From Rapana venosa (lineage: Eukaryota; Mollusca; Gastropoda; Neogastropoda; Muricidae), in NCBI GenBank assembly GCA_028751875.1, contig CM054141.1, forward strand, positions 69,944,926-70,008,925: DNA of 64,000 bases, written 5' to 3'. The notes under the pieces are model-generated. The model was not told where the DNA came from. It saw only the letters and a list, made by a program, of their open reading frames with translations, and did no database searches. The position numbers and the translations under genes were made by a program. Positions 1 to 12,044 of this stretch are shown piece by piece (position 1 is the stretch's first letter; every line of letters starts with the position of its first letter).

Positions 1-550
1 AGCACTACCTCCCTCCCATCCACAATACTACTGCACTACCTCCCTCACTGCAGACACTGAAGCCATCCAAAATATCACACCATTAACACCCTCTTCAATG
101 CTGAAACTAGAGCCATAAAATTATACTTGAACTAAAGTCATCCAAAACATTTACACCTTCAAACCCAAATGTGCAATGCTGTACAGAATTATGTATAGTG
201 ATATATACAGACTACTGCAGTTTCTCAGCCTGACGTTCTGGATGGCTTCATGAAGGGTCTGTTGGGCAGTTGCAATCTTTCTTGATGCAGGCTTGTGCTG
301 CCACCTCTTCCATGATGGCAACCATCTGCACAAAGTCTTGTCAAAAACATGCATCAGTGACCACATCACACTGCCCACAGTATCATCAGAAACACACATT
401 AGTTACCACATAACACTGAACACAGTACCAATGAAACACATCATGAATCAGTCATCTCACTGAATTCTAATAACCCTGCTGTAACACTGTATTTTTAGAG
501 CACAGTTGTCACATGGAACTACTCTTCTATGAAAGATATATCAGTTTTCA
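1..550. other. Left edge, no secure gene
   Basis: A minus-strand AG at 328-326 opens short frames, one reading MVAIMEEVAAQACIKKDCN before a stop at 250-248. The phase does not match the candidate exon at 5572. Positions 330-470 hold a weak repeat of about 56 bp (…gaccacatcacactg…, …taccacataacactg…). Confidence 0.3.
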
Positions 551-639
551 ACATGAGTGCAAGATATTCTGCATGTATTTGCACACGCACACACACATAC
601 AAACGATCATTCGTTCAAACAAGCAAATACACAAATGAC

Positions 640-712
640 AAAATTTACAAAACAGCATGCACACAAGGACTGGATGTAAAAAAAAAAAAGCACACAAGTG
701 CTTACTGATTAT
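640..712 (+). mobile_element. SINE family B fragment (3' part)
   Basis: acaaaatttacaaaacagcat through the acaaggactggatgt block and an A-run matches the 3' part of family B, best seen at 38950-39165. The neighbouring 555-590 matches an upstream part of the same family on the opposite strand, so two pieces meet head to head. Confidence 0.6.
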
Positions 713-779
713 CCCCCCACCCCCAAAAAAATCCAATGAAAAGAAATGAACATGCACACACTACCTAAGCTCCAAGTGA

Positions 780-2367
780 GTTTTTAATCTATTGTGGTAA
801 AAACAAAACAACCCCAAGTTATTCTTGTTTGATGCTTAAAGTTTGATTTTTTAAAATTTTATTCATAATCAACATGACAATGTTTTCTAAAATAGTTTGT
901 AAAACTAGTATGTGAGCACATTTTTTTCTATGTATGGCAGAAGTCAACCTGCTCTCTCTAAAATAAGGAAATCTGCCCATGAAAATTAAAAAAAGAAACT
1001 TAAACTGAGTGTGCTAAAAATACAAAAAGAACCCAACAAAACACACACACACACCTAAAACCCTATGTTCTTTAGTATTGCTAGAACACCATACTGTTTT
1101 AAACATGATGCATATTGTCATTTAAAGCCTGAACACCAAATCCCAAGAAAGATAGGCTGTAGATGTGGGTGTTTCTTTTTATTTATTTAATCAGCTAACA
1201 TCTCTAAAAATATTACCATTTTACTGAGCGACAACAGTTGATTTTAAACTGTACAATATCATCAAATACAATCAAGATTAAGTGTTTAGTTCGACAACAA
1301 AACACACAAAATTCCAACTTGATTGAACCCTTGATAGATCTTTCACTTGAATTTTGATTGCAAATGGTAAACTGTTAAATGTTCAAAAACATATTCCACG
1401 ATTATTTTAATCAGCACTTCAGTTTGAAAAATGTGGCTTTTCATGGAACATGTACAAATATAATGAGTTTTGGTCTATTACTGAACATTTTATAAACATT
1501 TTAGTATTGCTAAATGGCTATTATGAAAAAAAAAGTATGAAAAAATATTTTTTTTAAACCCAACATTCTTTTAGTTAAAACATTTTACAAATTAACCAAA
1601 CAAGGATGATCTTACCTTTAATGACAGATTTACATATACATCCAGTGAAAAAAATCAAGAACCTTTCAAGACTTTAATGATTACCTGGCAACCTTTCTAA
1701 GACACTCCCAGAAGCAATTTTAATCAAAGGATCTGTTTGTTTTCAAGACCAAGAAACCGAATTTATGTGTAACTTAATGTGGACTTCAGACTTTATTTTG
1801 CTTTGAATCAAATAGAACAATGGAGTCTGACTGACTGAATGGCAGTTTCTGTTTCTTAGTTTAAACTGTCTTTAAATAACTAAATGCCCCAAGTTAGGTG
1901 AGAAATCTGTTAGTAAGCAGAATCGGTCCCACTTCTACAAATTCATTCAAAAAAGAAAACAAAGAGACAAACAAATAAGTTTCAACTGGTTCAGCTTTTT
2001 CCTAAGTGTTTTTGGCAGTAATAATGACAACTGGATGTTGCACTTCACTGATTACCAGACAAACTGCTTTCTATGGCCCATGAATCATTTCAAGGAAATT
2101 TTTTTTCTGGTTATACACATTGACATGAACACAATCGTTTAAAATATATCAAATTTTTAATACAGGCACCTAATAAACAGACTTATTTAGGTAGTTGTTT
2201 GCGATCAATGAGTTGAAACAAACCAGTCAAATTGGATTCCTAATACTATTTTCTCCAAAACTAAAAGTCAAACCATCTTTTCCTGTTAATGATTGATTTT
2301 AAAATGCACTTAGCTTAAGTTTCCCAGTTACTTCATTTTCAACCCCCTTTATCCACTTTTCATGACG

Positions 2368-2420
<53 letters not shown>

Positions 2421-3040
2421 TATATATATATACCTTTATAAATATGAATATGTCACTTGTGGACACTCTCTCTCACACACACACACTCACACACACACAA
2501 GGTACTTGCATGTGCCAGAGTCTTGACTGTCCTTTTCCAATGTCCTCAGTTGTCTCCGTGCACCAGCCATGGAACACACACAAAAAATGAGCATATATAG
2601 GAAACTCTACAAAAATGTTTGCAGTACATCAATTATCCCCTTTCCTACCCACTCCCTCCCCCTTCCTGTCCTTAGTGCATATCCACCAGAAAGTTTTCTC
2701 CAGTATTTTCTCTCCCCCAGTCCATCTTTTGGACACAAAGCAAACCCTTTTTTCATACATGAATATCTCATATATAAATGTCCATGTGTTCTTGGTAGCT
2801 GTGTTATAGTGTATATGGCATGTTCTCCATATGGTGAATGACCCCTACTTGAGAAAAGCCAGGAGGAACAGTGAAAACTGTGTGCTGCACAAAATGACAG
2901 ATCAACACAGACACCTTCTTCCCACTTCACCTCTTCACCCCCAGTTCCCATCAGTGCCCTATAACTGCCAAACGTGGTCACAACTCTGCACCAACAATGT
3001 CAAAAACATACTGAACAACACTTAGTGACCATTTATTCAT
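780..3040. other. AT-rich stretch without a recognised gene
   Basis: This is mostly unique AT-rich sequence with many stops in all frames. It contains a (TA)n tract at 2371-2432 and short (CA)n at 2467-2500. A 48-base open segment at 1685-1732 (minus, AG before and GTAATC after) has splice-like borders, but its phase fits no neighbour. Confidence 0.5.
2371..2432. repeat. (TA)n microsatellite
   Basis: About 30 TA units with one interruption. Confidence 0.97.
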
Positions 3041-3069
3041 GCTATTTACTCTTTTCGTTTAGGGATAAT

Positions 3070-3215
3070 GGAAAAAGCACACATGTACTTTTTTTATCAT
3101 CCAGTCCCCATGAGCATGCAGTTCGGTAAATTTTGTTATCCATTCCCACTGGCACAATTGACCAACTCTTATAAAAGGTGGTACAGGTTTTAACATGTGT
3201 GCGAGATGTTTCTGC
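3070..3215 (-). mobile_element. SINE family B fragment
   Basis: Diverged copy of the 3' two-thirds of family B. The blocks catccagtccccatgagcatg, attcccactggcaca and gttttaacatgtgtgcgaga occur in the same order as at 38990-39100. Confidence 0.65.
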
Positions 3216-3219
3216 TGTT

Positions 3220-5320
3220 CCAAAAAATGACTGTACCCCTCCCACCAAACAAACATGACTTCTTTTTTCATACAATGTTCATTTTTATTCAGAAACAACA
3301 TAAATAGTAAATAGAAGGAAGGAAGTAAAGATATGCAGGCCAAGCGCTATAAAACCAAGATCTAGAGCTCATGAAGACTGTATTTCAAGGCAAAAATGAA
3401 GCAAAACAGAAAACAGGCAGACCTCCAGTCCTACAAGCTTGTATCAGACAGAGCAAGAGAGGTCTGCCGACTTAGGTCAGGTGCTACAATGCTATAGGCC
3501 CAGGTAATGAATCAAAATGATCTGTCTTCATGGACTGAAATAATTAAAAAAATGTGTTTACCACTTTTATCACTGTCACCATCTAGTACATTATAGAGCT
3601 AGCTGATAATTGCTGTCAGTCCCTTTCTTCTGTATCCTCTTCCTTTCTATCTTCTTTTTTGCTTTTCACCCCTGTTCTGTTTTCCCCCTTTCATTCTGTT
3701 CTTTCCACTTTTCTTTTTCAGTTTCTAATTGCTGTGGTGTTGTTGTTGCAGTTTTTGGCTTTGTTCACCATTTCTTCATTTTTCTCTGGGCTATTTTTTT
3801 TTTGCTCCTTTTTCTGGTTGTTCTTGTGTTTCTACCACTTTCTTTTTATCAACCTTCTTCTGCCTTCTTTGCGTTTCCTTCTTTTTCCATCTTTTTTTAA
3901 AGTTGTTTTTTTGTTTTTACTGCGCTTTTCCTTTATATCTTGTACTTTTACTTCTGTTTCTTTAGCTTCTTTTGGTTTTCGCATTTTCTTATGCTTCTTT
4001 TTTTAATCAACCAACAGTTCATCTGATCTATAAAGAAATATATGCAAACATAAGGAACGAAGGAATACATGTACAGTTACACACTCTTCTGTCCTTTTAT
4101 GCATCCATGCATGTATGTTGGTATAGACACTGTCTCTCTCTATCTCTCTCTCAAGCACACACACATACACACACACACACACACAAATATTCATCTTGGT
4201 AACCCACTTAACCCTACATTTTTATATTTGAAGAAGTTTCTATTTTGCTGAAACATCCCCTCCTTGTCCACTCCCTACTGTTGCTCTCACACTCACTCAC
4301 ACAGACGACTTAATTAGCCATAACTTCTTTTATCCCCCTTCCCACATACAGCTACCATTCTGCCCCTTCTGTCTGACATCTTTTCCCCCTAAAAACACCC
4401 CCATACTCCTCCACACCTAAAAATGCAAGGAAAAAATGTTTCTTTCTGTGTCACGTCTAGTATCATGGTATCCACCTGCCTTTTGTGTCCACATAAGGGA
4501 CCAGGTTAAGATATAAATGTTAGTGTAAGCAGTTAACATTAGTAACTGGGAAAGGGCTGTCGGTCAGCTGGCTTGTCTGCCTGTATGCATGCATGCATGT
4601 GGACACAATGGCTCATAGACACAATGATACCTTCCTTTTGAAACAATGGTTTGGAAGTTTTGTTTCAATCACAAATTGCCCGTCCTATTAACAAGCCACA
4701 GTTGTTTCTGTAGCTTCACTGATTGGATTTTTTTATGACAATTTTCCATATCTGGAATCAGTTCAGTGATTTCCGGCAGCCTACCTTTGTTTTCAAATAG
4801 GCTGTGGGCTTTTTCAAAAGAACCAAACCTAAATAGATAAGCAAAGGAGCAAGCCCAAAGGTGCGTTTATTTCTTGATTATTTCTCATATTTCCCCATTG
4901 TTTAATTACAATTTTCCAGCTCTGAAATCAGCAATTTCTGGCCTACTGTATTTTTCAAAAGTCCTGTCTGTTTCCTAAAGAACCCAAGATAAATTGATGA
5001 ATAAAAATAGTTAACAGCCCCAAATAAAACCTGCTCTTTTATGTGCTAGCCTTTTTTCTATTCCCACTTACCTAGCCACTAATATCCTACACCTTTCTCC
5101 CAGTTGACAAAAGAACCCAGTAGATAAAGTAAGGAATTAGCACAAAATAAACTACATGCACAAAAGCCTGCTCTTTTATTTGCTAACCATTTAACTCTAT
5201 TTCCAATAACCAGCCACCTACACATAACATACTCCCTCCTTCCAATTATCAGTTTGCCTTTAGTACCTCTTCTACAAAATCAACTGTGATTCCCCTCCTC
5301 TCCCCACTAAAGCTTATTCA
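3220..5320. other. Stretch without a recognised gene
   Basis: Positions 3600-4010 are a T/C-rich tract whose phenylalanine/leucine-rich open frames are compositional. Short (CA)n lies at 4155-4186. The rest is AT-rich unique sequence. No splice-bounded open frame was found. Confidence 0.5.
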
Positions 5321-5362
5321 CATTTATATATATATGTATGCACACACACACACACACACGTG

Positions 5363-5510
5363 TGCACATGTTAAAACCTGCTCCACCATTTGGAAGTGTA
5401 GGCCATTGTGTGCCAGTGGGAACGGATGACAATATTTTCTACACCAAGTGCACACGGGGTGAAGATGTAAAAAAGCATACAAGTGCTTATCCACTATCCT
5501 TGAAATGGAA
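5363..5510 (+). mobile_element. SINE family B fragment
   Basis: Contains the ggccattgtgtgccagtggg block, the acggggtgaagatgt block and the 3' A-run with aagtgcttatcc, in family order. Confidence 0.7.
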
Positions 5511-5571
5511 GAAGAACAACAACACACACACACAATCAATGTGTCAAACATTTGTAAAAACTAATGCCTAC

Positions 5572-5671
5572 CTCTCCAAAGTCTCCTGCAGCCACTGTTG
5601 CTGTTCAAAGGCCTCTCTCCCCTGTGATCTTGCCATCTTGTTCAAAGTCCTGGGAGGCATCTGCCCTGATC
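5572..5671 (-). CDS. Candidate third exon of the unidentified gene
   Basis: The acceptor is …gttttacag at 5674-5672 and the donor is GGAGAG then GTAGGC. One frame is fully open: from ATG at 5660 it reads MPPRTLNKMARSQGREAFEQ then QQWLQETLE, helical and glutamine/glutamate-rich. The frame that continues the two upstream candidate exons through the first AG hits a stop. Either the inner AG (gggcag before the ATG) is the acceptor, or translation begins here, or the transcript is non-coding. I could not find a convincing continuation further left. An AG at 328-326 starts an open stretch, but its frame is ambiguous. Confidence 0.4.
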
Positions 5672-5854
5672 CTGTAAAACAAAACGACAAAAACATCTTT
5701 GCAAGACATTCTACTGAAGACTACCTCAACCTGTCTATGTAACTGTCTTACAAAAAGTTCATGGCATTTTGTTCATTTGCTCGAGTTGTTACTTGTATTC
5801 CTAAATCTTTACAGATGACTAACATAGTCATGCATGCACATTACAAATTTTGTC

Positions 5855-5935
5855 ACCCATTCCTACCAGCACACAATGGTCTACTTTTCTAAAAGGCAGA
5901 GTGAGTTTTAATGTGCAAGATACACACAGGCACCT
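5855..5935 (-). mobile_element. SINE family B fragment
   Basis: Short diverged piece with the blocks tttgtcacccattcctacca and cagcacacaatggtctact. Confidence 0.55.
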
Positions 5936-6006
5936 TAATTCAAAGTCTTATCCAAATGACTTAAGGGGAGTGGAGTCTGTACTGCATGCTGTCAACTTTA
6001 TTCTTG

Positions 6007-6144
6007 GTGGATCGGTGGTCTAGAGGTAACGCGCCTGTCTAGAAAGCGAAAAGTCCGGGTCTGAAGTGTGCGGCGGTTCGTACCCCGTTTGGACCGGAAA
6101 TTTTTCCCCCATCCATTAGACCATGAGTGGTGGTCTGGGCGCTA

Positions 6145-6175
<31 letters not shown>

Positions 6176-6497
6176 CGTGTGTTACACGTAATTATTTAGC
6201 GCACGTAAAAAAACCCACGGCAACAAGAGAGTTGTCCCTGGCAAAATTCTTAGAAAAAAGCCACTCTGATAGGGAAACAAATACAGCTGCAGAAAAAAAA
6301 AAAAAAGGGTGAAAGGGTGGCGCAGCGCTAAGTGGCGACGCGTTCTCCCGCTCTCCCCGGGAAGAGCAGCCCGAATTTCACGGAGAGAAATCTGCCGTGA
6401 CTTAAAGTGGTATGAAATAAAATCTGAGCGCTTTGATTTGTTGCTTTACAAGATTCAGCGCTATATAAATTCCATACATTATTATTATTATTATTAA
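6007..6497 (+). mobile_element. tRNA-derived SINE, family A, near full length
   Basis: The head contains box A-like tggtctagaggtaac and box B-like ggttcgtacccc, the internal RNA polymerase III promoter of tRNA-SINEs. The central core tttcggatgagacgataaac plus cgaggtcccgtgtg follows, then cacggcaacaagagagttg, an A-rich linker at 6290-6305, and a second block ggtggcgcagcgctaag with gagcagcccgaatttcacgg. The end is gcgctatataaattcca followed by (ATT)n. An (ATT)n tail suggests mobilisation by a LINE that recognises this 3' end. Confidence 0.85.
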
Positions 6498-6504
6498 CTC
6501 CTGG

Positions 6505-6600
6505 GGAAAAGAACCCTGAAATGGGCACCTCAGTGGTGGCTTGAGTCTATACCGCCAGATTGCGAGTACAATGCTCTGACCCCAAGGCTATCTCCTACCC
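6505..6600 (-). mobile_element. SINE head, tRNA-like (family B type)
   Basis: On the minus strand it reads gatagccttggggtcagagc then gtactcgcaatctgg and ctcaagccacc, which is tRNA-like with box A and a degenerate box B. It matches the heads at 8100-8180 and 11663-11775. Confidence 0.6.
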
Positions 6601-6867
6601 AATAAAGATGCCAGCAGAATTAAACAACAAAATTTGTGCTTTTAAGTCAATAACGGTTTTCTCTCTTAAAAAAAACTAAAGATCATCCTGAAGATAAAGA
6701 AAATTACCACCAAGTCTTGTATCCACCTTACTCCAGAGTACTCACACTGAAAGGGACACAGGTACCTGGCCGTGTAATGACTATATTGGGTTATCCAATA
6801 TACGGCAGACTGACTATTCTTCAAAAGTTTATCAATTAATTTCTAAGGTATTTGCAAAGAACTCAGG

Positions 6868-6955
6868 GCAATAGGAGAGCTGTTCTTCATTTAAAAAAAC
6901 AACTAAAATATTGACAGAAAAGCCATTCCAACAGGGTGACAAATACCCACAGAGG
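6868..6955 (+). mobile_element. Degenerate SINE family A fragment
   Basis: gcaataggagagctgttctt through agaaaagccattccaacagg to gtgacaaatac follows the order of 6220-6282 in the near-complete copy. Confidence 0.45.
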
Positions 6956-7090
6956 ATCAAAACAAAAAGTTGCATGATAGCTCTCCAGAAGTAGATCTGC
7001 TATGACTAAAATTGTGGCGTGCAGCTTCAAATGCCCCGCAATGTCCCAAGAACATAAGCTGATCTCTTTTTAAAATCAAAAGGAGCTTAC

Positions 7091-7165
7091 CTTGACAATG
7101 CATGCAAAGTCCAGATTAATTTTGTCCGCATGGACAGCATTAAATGCAAATAACAGTAACCGCCA
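7091..7165 (-). CDS. Candidate second exon of the unidentified gene
   Basis: The segment has 75 bases, 25 codons, phase 0 on both sides. The acceptor has a good pyrimidine tract (…gcttttgctacag) and the donor is AAG then GTAAGC. It reads WRLLLFAFNAVHADKINLDF then ACIVK, in frame with the preceding candidate exon. I see no domain. Confidence 0.4.
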
Positions 7166-7706
7166 CTGTAGCAAAAGCAAGATCAAAACCAGCTGTTTCT
7201 GCACCTAGATTACTGGACAGTTCATTAATATTTTTTCCCCAGCCACTACAATTAGGATTGGGACCAGTTGTCCCTAGACGTTGTTGAAATTAGAATAAAT
7301 GAATACTAGAGAAACACATTCTTTGTTTCTAGCCTATATGAAATCTGCACTTATATGGGCTGTATCTTGCCATGTGTTGTCTTTTGCTGGTGGTGCCATT
7401 TGCAAAAACAATCATTTCACCATCTACTCAACTTTTCGCCACTTATTCTGCTGAATATGCTGGTGGATTCCCCCATTAACAAAGATATTCATATTTCAGC
7501 TGTTAAAAAGTCTAGGCCAATAACAATACTTTTGTTGTTTTTTAAAACTTTTCTTAAAAAGCTCTAATTACATTATTTTTTCCAAAAGCGACATTCCACC
7601 AAAGAAAGCATAAAATGGAGCACAACACTCATCAGAATAAAGAACTATGCATGCAATATCTTTAAAAAGAAAAATGCAGTCTTTTTGTTTGGCTTGAATT
7701 TGGGAA

Positions 7707-7728
7707 GGGGGGGGGGGGGGGGGGGGGG
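7707..7728. repeat. Poly-G tract (22)
   Basis: Uninterrupted run of 22 G, then gaggagg. It is one of at least twenty such runs in the window. Confidence 0.97.
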
Positions 7729-7892
7729 AGGAGGTATGGGTTTCTGAAGGGTTGGTTTGGATCGTTTTGTTTTTAGTTTCTTTGTGTGTGTCAGAGATTG
7801 GGGAAGAGGGCACTCATGTCCATCATAAACAATTGTTCAGGTTTCCATCTTTTTTATTCTGTTCTTCAGCTAGAGCTAAAATATTCATCCAT

Positions 7893-8180
7893 TCCTAGCA
7901 ATACACCAGTCTTGCTCTTCTGAAAGGTGGATGGGGTTTTAACGTGTGCAAATGTTCAGCATGCACTTGCACACGAGATCTTGGTTTATAGTCTCATCTG
8001 GAGGACTTTCATATCTTGGTTTATAGTCTCATCTGGAGGACTTTCGGGAGATTGGAATCGTTACTAATGTTAGCTCCAGAGGAAAAAATCCCCTCAAACA
8101 AGCATCCTGGTGGTGGCTTGAACTAGATTGTCTGATGAGGAGAACTACACTCCACCACCAGGCTATCATGGGTCAAATGT
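7893..8180 (-). mobile_element. SINE family B, with tRNA-like head and duplicated core
   Basis: Read on the minus strand from 8180: a tRNA-like head (gatagcctggtggtggagtg, gttcaagccaccacc), a ggggattttttcctc block, then the core. The core (gaaagtcctccagatgagac, tataaaccaagat) is present twice, at 8045-8013 and 8010-7978. The shared 3' part follows (gttaaaaccccatccacctt). This is the best copy for linking head and core of family B. Confidence 0.75.
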
Positions 8181-8677
8181 GGTGCAATAAAACTTAAGAC
8201 TATGTGAATGAGGATTTTGTTGTTGTTGGGTTGTTTTTTTGGGGGGGTATTTATTTTTGTTCATAGACTTCTCTTGCTCACCAATATTCTCAATGTGCCT
8301 TATACTCTAATTACAGTGATAGAACAAAAACTTGACACACCAGCGGTAATACTCTACAAATAATGGGAAAAGATCTCGTTTGTGAAGTCCACAACTAAGT
8401 TCGACCTGTTTCTAACGATCAAGTGACAGTGAATCCCACCAGTTTATTTTTCTGACCGGACAGCACGTTACCAAAAATAAATATATTACGATATTGCGTT
8501 TAGCAACTTCATTACCATGAATATGCACAGTACACAAGTTATACAAATGCTGTTAAAATTTTGACTTATACCACAGTCAATTTGATCGTGGAAACGTGTT
8601 AAGCTGGCAAAACTACGTTGTTGACTTCAGTCCCAACTCACGATGATATGGCGGCGCTCATCTGAACCTTTCAACTT

Positions 8678-8696
8678 CCCCCCCCCCCCCCCCCCC
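8678..8696. repeat. Poly-C tract (19)
   Basis: Uninterrupted run of 19 C about 120 bases downstream of the candidate first exon. Confidence 0.97.
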
Positions 8697-8813
8697 TCCT
8701 TATAGTGATTTTGTTTCAAAGGTAACCTTTATTTTGTCTGTATAGATGATCTCCTCGAACACACATGTGGCAACATGTACTGAAATAAATGTTTCATATA
8801 ATTATTAACTTAC

Positions 8814-8873
8814 CACGTAACCTGTTTTCAGTTCTCCTGCACCATGGGTACTCCGCTTTAGAATCTTGGCCAT
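8814..8873 (-). CDS. Candidate first exon of an unidentified minus-strand gene
   Basis: An ATG at 8873 opens 20 codons (MAKILKRSTHGAGELKTGYV) that end exactly at a consensus donor, GTG then GTAAGT. The flanks are AT-rich and the exon is moderately GC-rich. I do not recognise the peptide. The start context is GAT then ATGG, with G at +4. A second possible first exon lies just downstream at about 8660 (ATGAGCGCCGCC… then GTGAGT). Confidence 0.4.
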
Positions 8874-8879
8874 ATCTGG

Positions 8880-9100
8880 ATCTAGCACTTAGTGTGAATA
8901 TTGTTTTCGCAGCAACGGCCAAATTTTGTCTTTTCAGGTTGATGTGAAAATTGCAAACGAAAAGAAAACGCTTTTATTACTTGGGTGACAACCAACAAAG
9001 AGGACGGCAGTTTTATAAAGAAGAAGAAGAAGACTTACTTCACTTCAAACCTGTTCCGCTTCCACCCCAGGGCGCTGATTTCCCTTGTTGTCTAAATAGC
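8880..9100 (-). promoter_or_regulatory. Possible promoter region of the 5.6-8.9 kb transcript
   Basis: This stretch lies directly upstream of the candidate first exon. It is richer in G+C and CpG than the surrounding AT-rich DNA and contains an (AAG)n run. No TATA box is seen. It is placed only by position relative to the candidate exon. Confidence 0.2.
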
Positions 9101-10140
9101 GGAAACAGTACAAACCTCTCCAGAAAATGATAAGAGAGGGGATGGTCATGTTTTAGACTGCACGTCACCGAAACCTTTAATTTATCTATTTATTCATTTT
9201 AAGTAGGTTGGGTGAAAGAAGGGTTTCCTTTATGCTGGTTGCGTAGTTGCAAATGAATTTAAAATGTTTATAAGCTGAAACATTTTATTCTTGAAATGAG
9301 AGAGACTTCACAATTGCACAATACAAGATTGGAGCAATAATTAATGACCTTGGATCTAATGTTATACTCAATCATCAAAATACACAAATGGCCTTTCACA
9401 CCATGAGATATCATGACAACATGACACTTACAATGGAAACATTAAAAACTTGTTGATGAAAACAAATTGGCATTACATTATGTATATATAGCAGAAATTT
9501 ACAATTGTTTCCATCTAATAAAATAAAACAGCTTAAACGGGGATAGGTATCATTAACAACAGCTTGACCAATATGGAAAACAGAAGCAATACAATATAAA
9601 CCAACAGAAGCAAGCTGTAGTCAGAAAGAAAGAGCAGGCAGACAGGATATGTGTAAAGGAACAGAAATTTGAAGGGATTGTGCAGGTTTATGTTACATAA
9701 GTGTTTTCAAAAGTTTTAGGTATCAATGCACTAGCTGGTTGTAAACATCCCACACTGGGTCTAAATGGCTCCAGACTCTAGAATCTTTTACAAAGCACAA
9801 CAAAAGTATGTGTAGTTTTAAATGCATGCTCAAGAAAGGTCGCTGCTCACAGAGCCAGTGTACTTTGATGTGACTGCCACAGGCTGCTCCAAAATTGAGT
9901 TACAGATGGTACAAAGTATTACCTCTGCTAATTAAAAAAAAAATATATTATATATATATAATACAAATGAATCATTGGTGAATCACAAATTTGCCATAAT
10001 AACAAATCAAAATGATAAAAGCTGAAAAGTTATTGCATTCATGGTGAAGCTCTTGTGCAATAGAAGCAGACCTCTAGAGTTAGAGTATCATGTTGAAAGT
10101 AATATCAATTCAATGATCACACACACAGAGACACAGACAC

Positions 10141-10187
<47 letters not shown>

Positions 10188-10190
10188 CAC
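10141..10190. repeat. (CA)n microsatellite
   Basis: About 24 CA units, flanked by short imperfect CA stretches from 10117. Confidence 0.97.
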
Positions 10191-11309
10191 AATAGCAGCA
10201 GGAACAACGACTACCACAAAATGACATAGCCAAAGTACTCGACAAAGACAACATTTATTCTGGTACAGTTAACCGTAGTCTACTTGACATTCAAATGTTT
10301 TAAGTCACATTTTAACAATAACAACAAGTTTCACTTTGCCCAAAAATGTTTATAAGACCAAGCATGTCATAGAATGTTTGCCCTATTAAAAGAGTGTAAA
10401 AGACATGCTTACAATGGATATTCAAAATGAATTATTTAGCAATGAGGTGGAATTCCACTTCAGCTTTCTGCATGTGAAATCTGGTCACCATCAATGTCCT
10501 TAGTTATCTAAGATCAGTTTGAAATTGAAAGATTTACTCCAATGAAGCAGGTCTACAGAAAACTGCAACAATTCCCAACAACAAGAATGTCGTGCTTCTG
10601 GCTTAGGCCTGTTGACACCAGATGCCTGTCTACTACTGTTCAAGCAAACTCAGCTCCCCACCATTTATTTCTCCTTCATCCAAAGCTCCCAGTGATTCAG
10701 CCCAGTATGAAGGAAGGGTTGATGTCTGCAGTTAGACCATAATCTAAGTGATAATTAGTCTTTTTGATTTTATCATAAGAATTAAGGTTGCTTGTTTTAG
10801 TTCTGTTTCAAGAACATTACATATTTTTGCTATAATTGTTGGAGCAAAGCAAATGAAAGCCTGTTTGTACTAACTGTTGACTGATCGTTCCAAATGTTTG
10901 TGCGTGCATGTGTGTGAAAAGAGCAATCATCTGGTCACTAGAGAAACTGAACAAGAGAAAAAAAAGGGTCATTCAGGTAAAAGGGCAGTGACTCCTGTCA
11001 CACTTCAATATTTACTCCAGTTGAATTACTTCCCTTCTACAAAGAACAGCCTAAAGGCTGCAGTCCATAAATCATCTAAACTCATCTATATCCCTCTGTG
11101 TGTGTGTGTGTGTGTTTATGGTCTTGTGTTGGGGGAGGGTGTTGAGTTTTTTTCTTTGTTTATGGTTTTTGTTGTTGGGTTTGTTTCTTGGTTGGTTGAG
11201 GGGGGGAGGGGGGGGGGGGGGGGTTATTTTGTGGTTTGTTTTTGGTTTTCGATTTTGTTTGGTTTGGGGTTGAGTTTGTTTTTGTTTTTGTTTTTGCTTT
11301 TTTTTGCGT

Positions 11310-11341
<32 letters not shown>
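11310..11341. repeat. Poly-G tract (32), longest in window
   Basis: Run of 32 consecutive G, with a further G16 at 11208-11223 and G9-10 at 11352-11360. On one strand this is strongly G-quadruplex-prone. Confidence 0.95.
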
Positions 11342-11342
<1 letters not shown>

Positions 11343-11662
11343 GTCGGTCTTGGGGGGGGGTGGCTTAAAGTCAACACATATAATGCAACTTTTACCGCTG
11401 CATCCCCCAAAATAAAAAGCATTATCTGTGAAAACATTGCTCTTGATGCACGATTGATAAAATTTGAATTTTTTCTTTTGATTTCAATTGTCAGCCACAA
11501 TAAACAAGCATGGATTTATCAGCATAGGAACATCAGAAATCCTCAGATTACGATCTTTTCTAACTCTCTGTTGACTCACAGCATCAGTCTATTTCCTTTA
11601 TCCCTGAAACAATCAGGCAGTTTTGGTTTGTTCTTGCTGCTGTTGTTGCTTTTTTTTATACT

Positions 11663-11775
11663 TACAAAGGGGCGAGCATGAGGTTAGAACATTGCACTCT
11701 TGATTTGAAGGCCTGGGATCAAGCCTGGATTCGAGCCACCCATTCATGGGGATTTTTCTCCTGGAGTTAACATCA
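11663..11775 (+). mobile_element. SINE head, tRNA-like (family B type)
   Basis: gcatgaggttagaacattgc (box A-like), then ggattcgagccaccc (box B-like), then ggggatttttctcctggag. The spacing fits a tRNA-derived RNA polymerase III promoter and the sequence matches the heads at 6505-6600 and 8100-8180. Confidence 0.65.
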
Positions 11776-12044
11776 CTCACACACAAAATATGAAGTCAAT
11801 ACCTTACAGATTTTGCAAAGTTCTACTTTTCCACAGGTGTGGGGCAGCCTATTTAGACTATTTTTCAGACCAAAAACAAGAAACGACAAAAACCAAACCA
11901 AAACCCCCCGTAAACATATGTGCAGACAAAACAAGACAAACACTGAAACAGAATGTTACAGACTGAACTTACAGTTGCTGTCCCCTGTGGGGCTCACATC
12001 CCACTGCCTTGATGGAGGCTAGGGTGTGCTCTCCAGAGCAGCAA

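Larger units (their letters stand above)
9100..11660. other. Stretch without a recognised gene
   Basis: AT-rich sequence with many stops. (CA)n lies at 10141-10190. Positions 11090-11345 are G/T-rich with poly-G runs at 11200-11223 and 11310-11341. Long open frames over this part consist of simple-sequence residues only. Confidence 0.6.

Noticed and set aside
3610..4006. Phenylalanine/leucine-rich open frames resembling membrane segments
   Set aside because: The region is a T/C-rich tract. Three overlapping frames are all open and hydrophobic, which is compositional.
6007..6090. Functional tRNA gene
   Set aside because: Boxes A and B are present, but the cloverleaf is not intact and the sequence continues into a SINE body.
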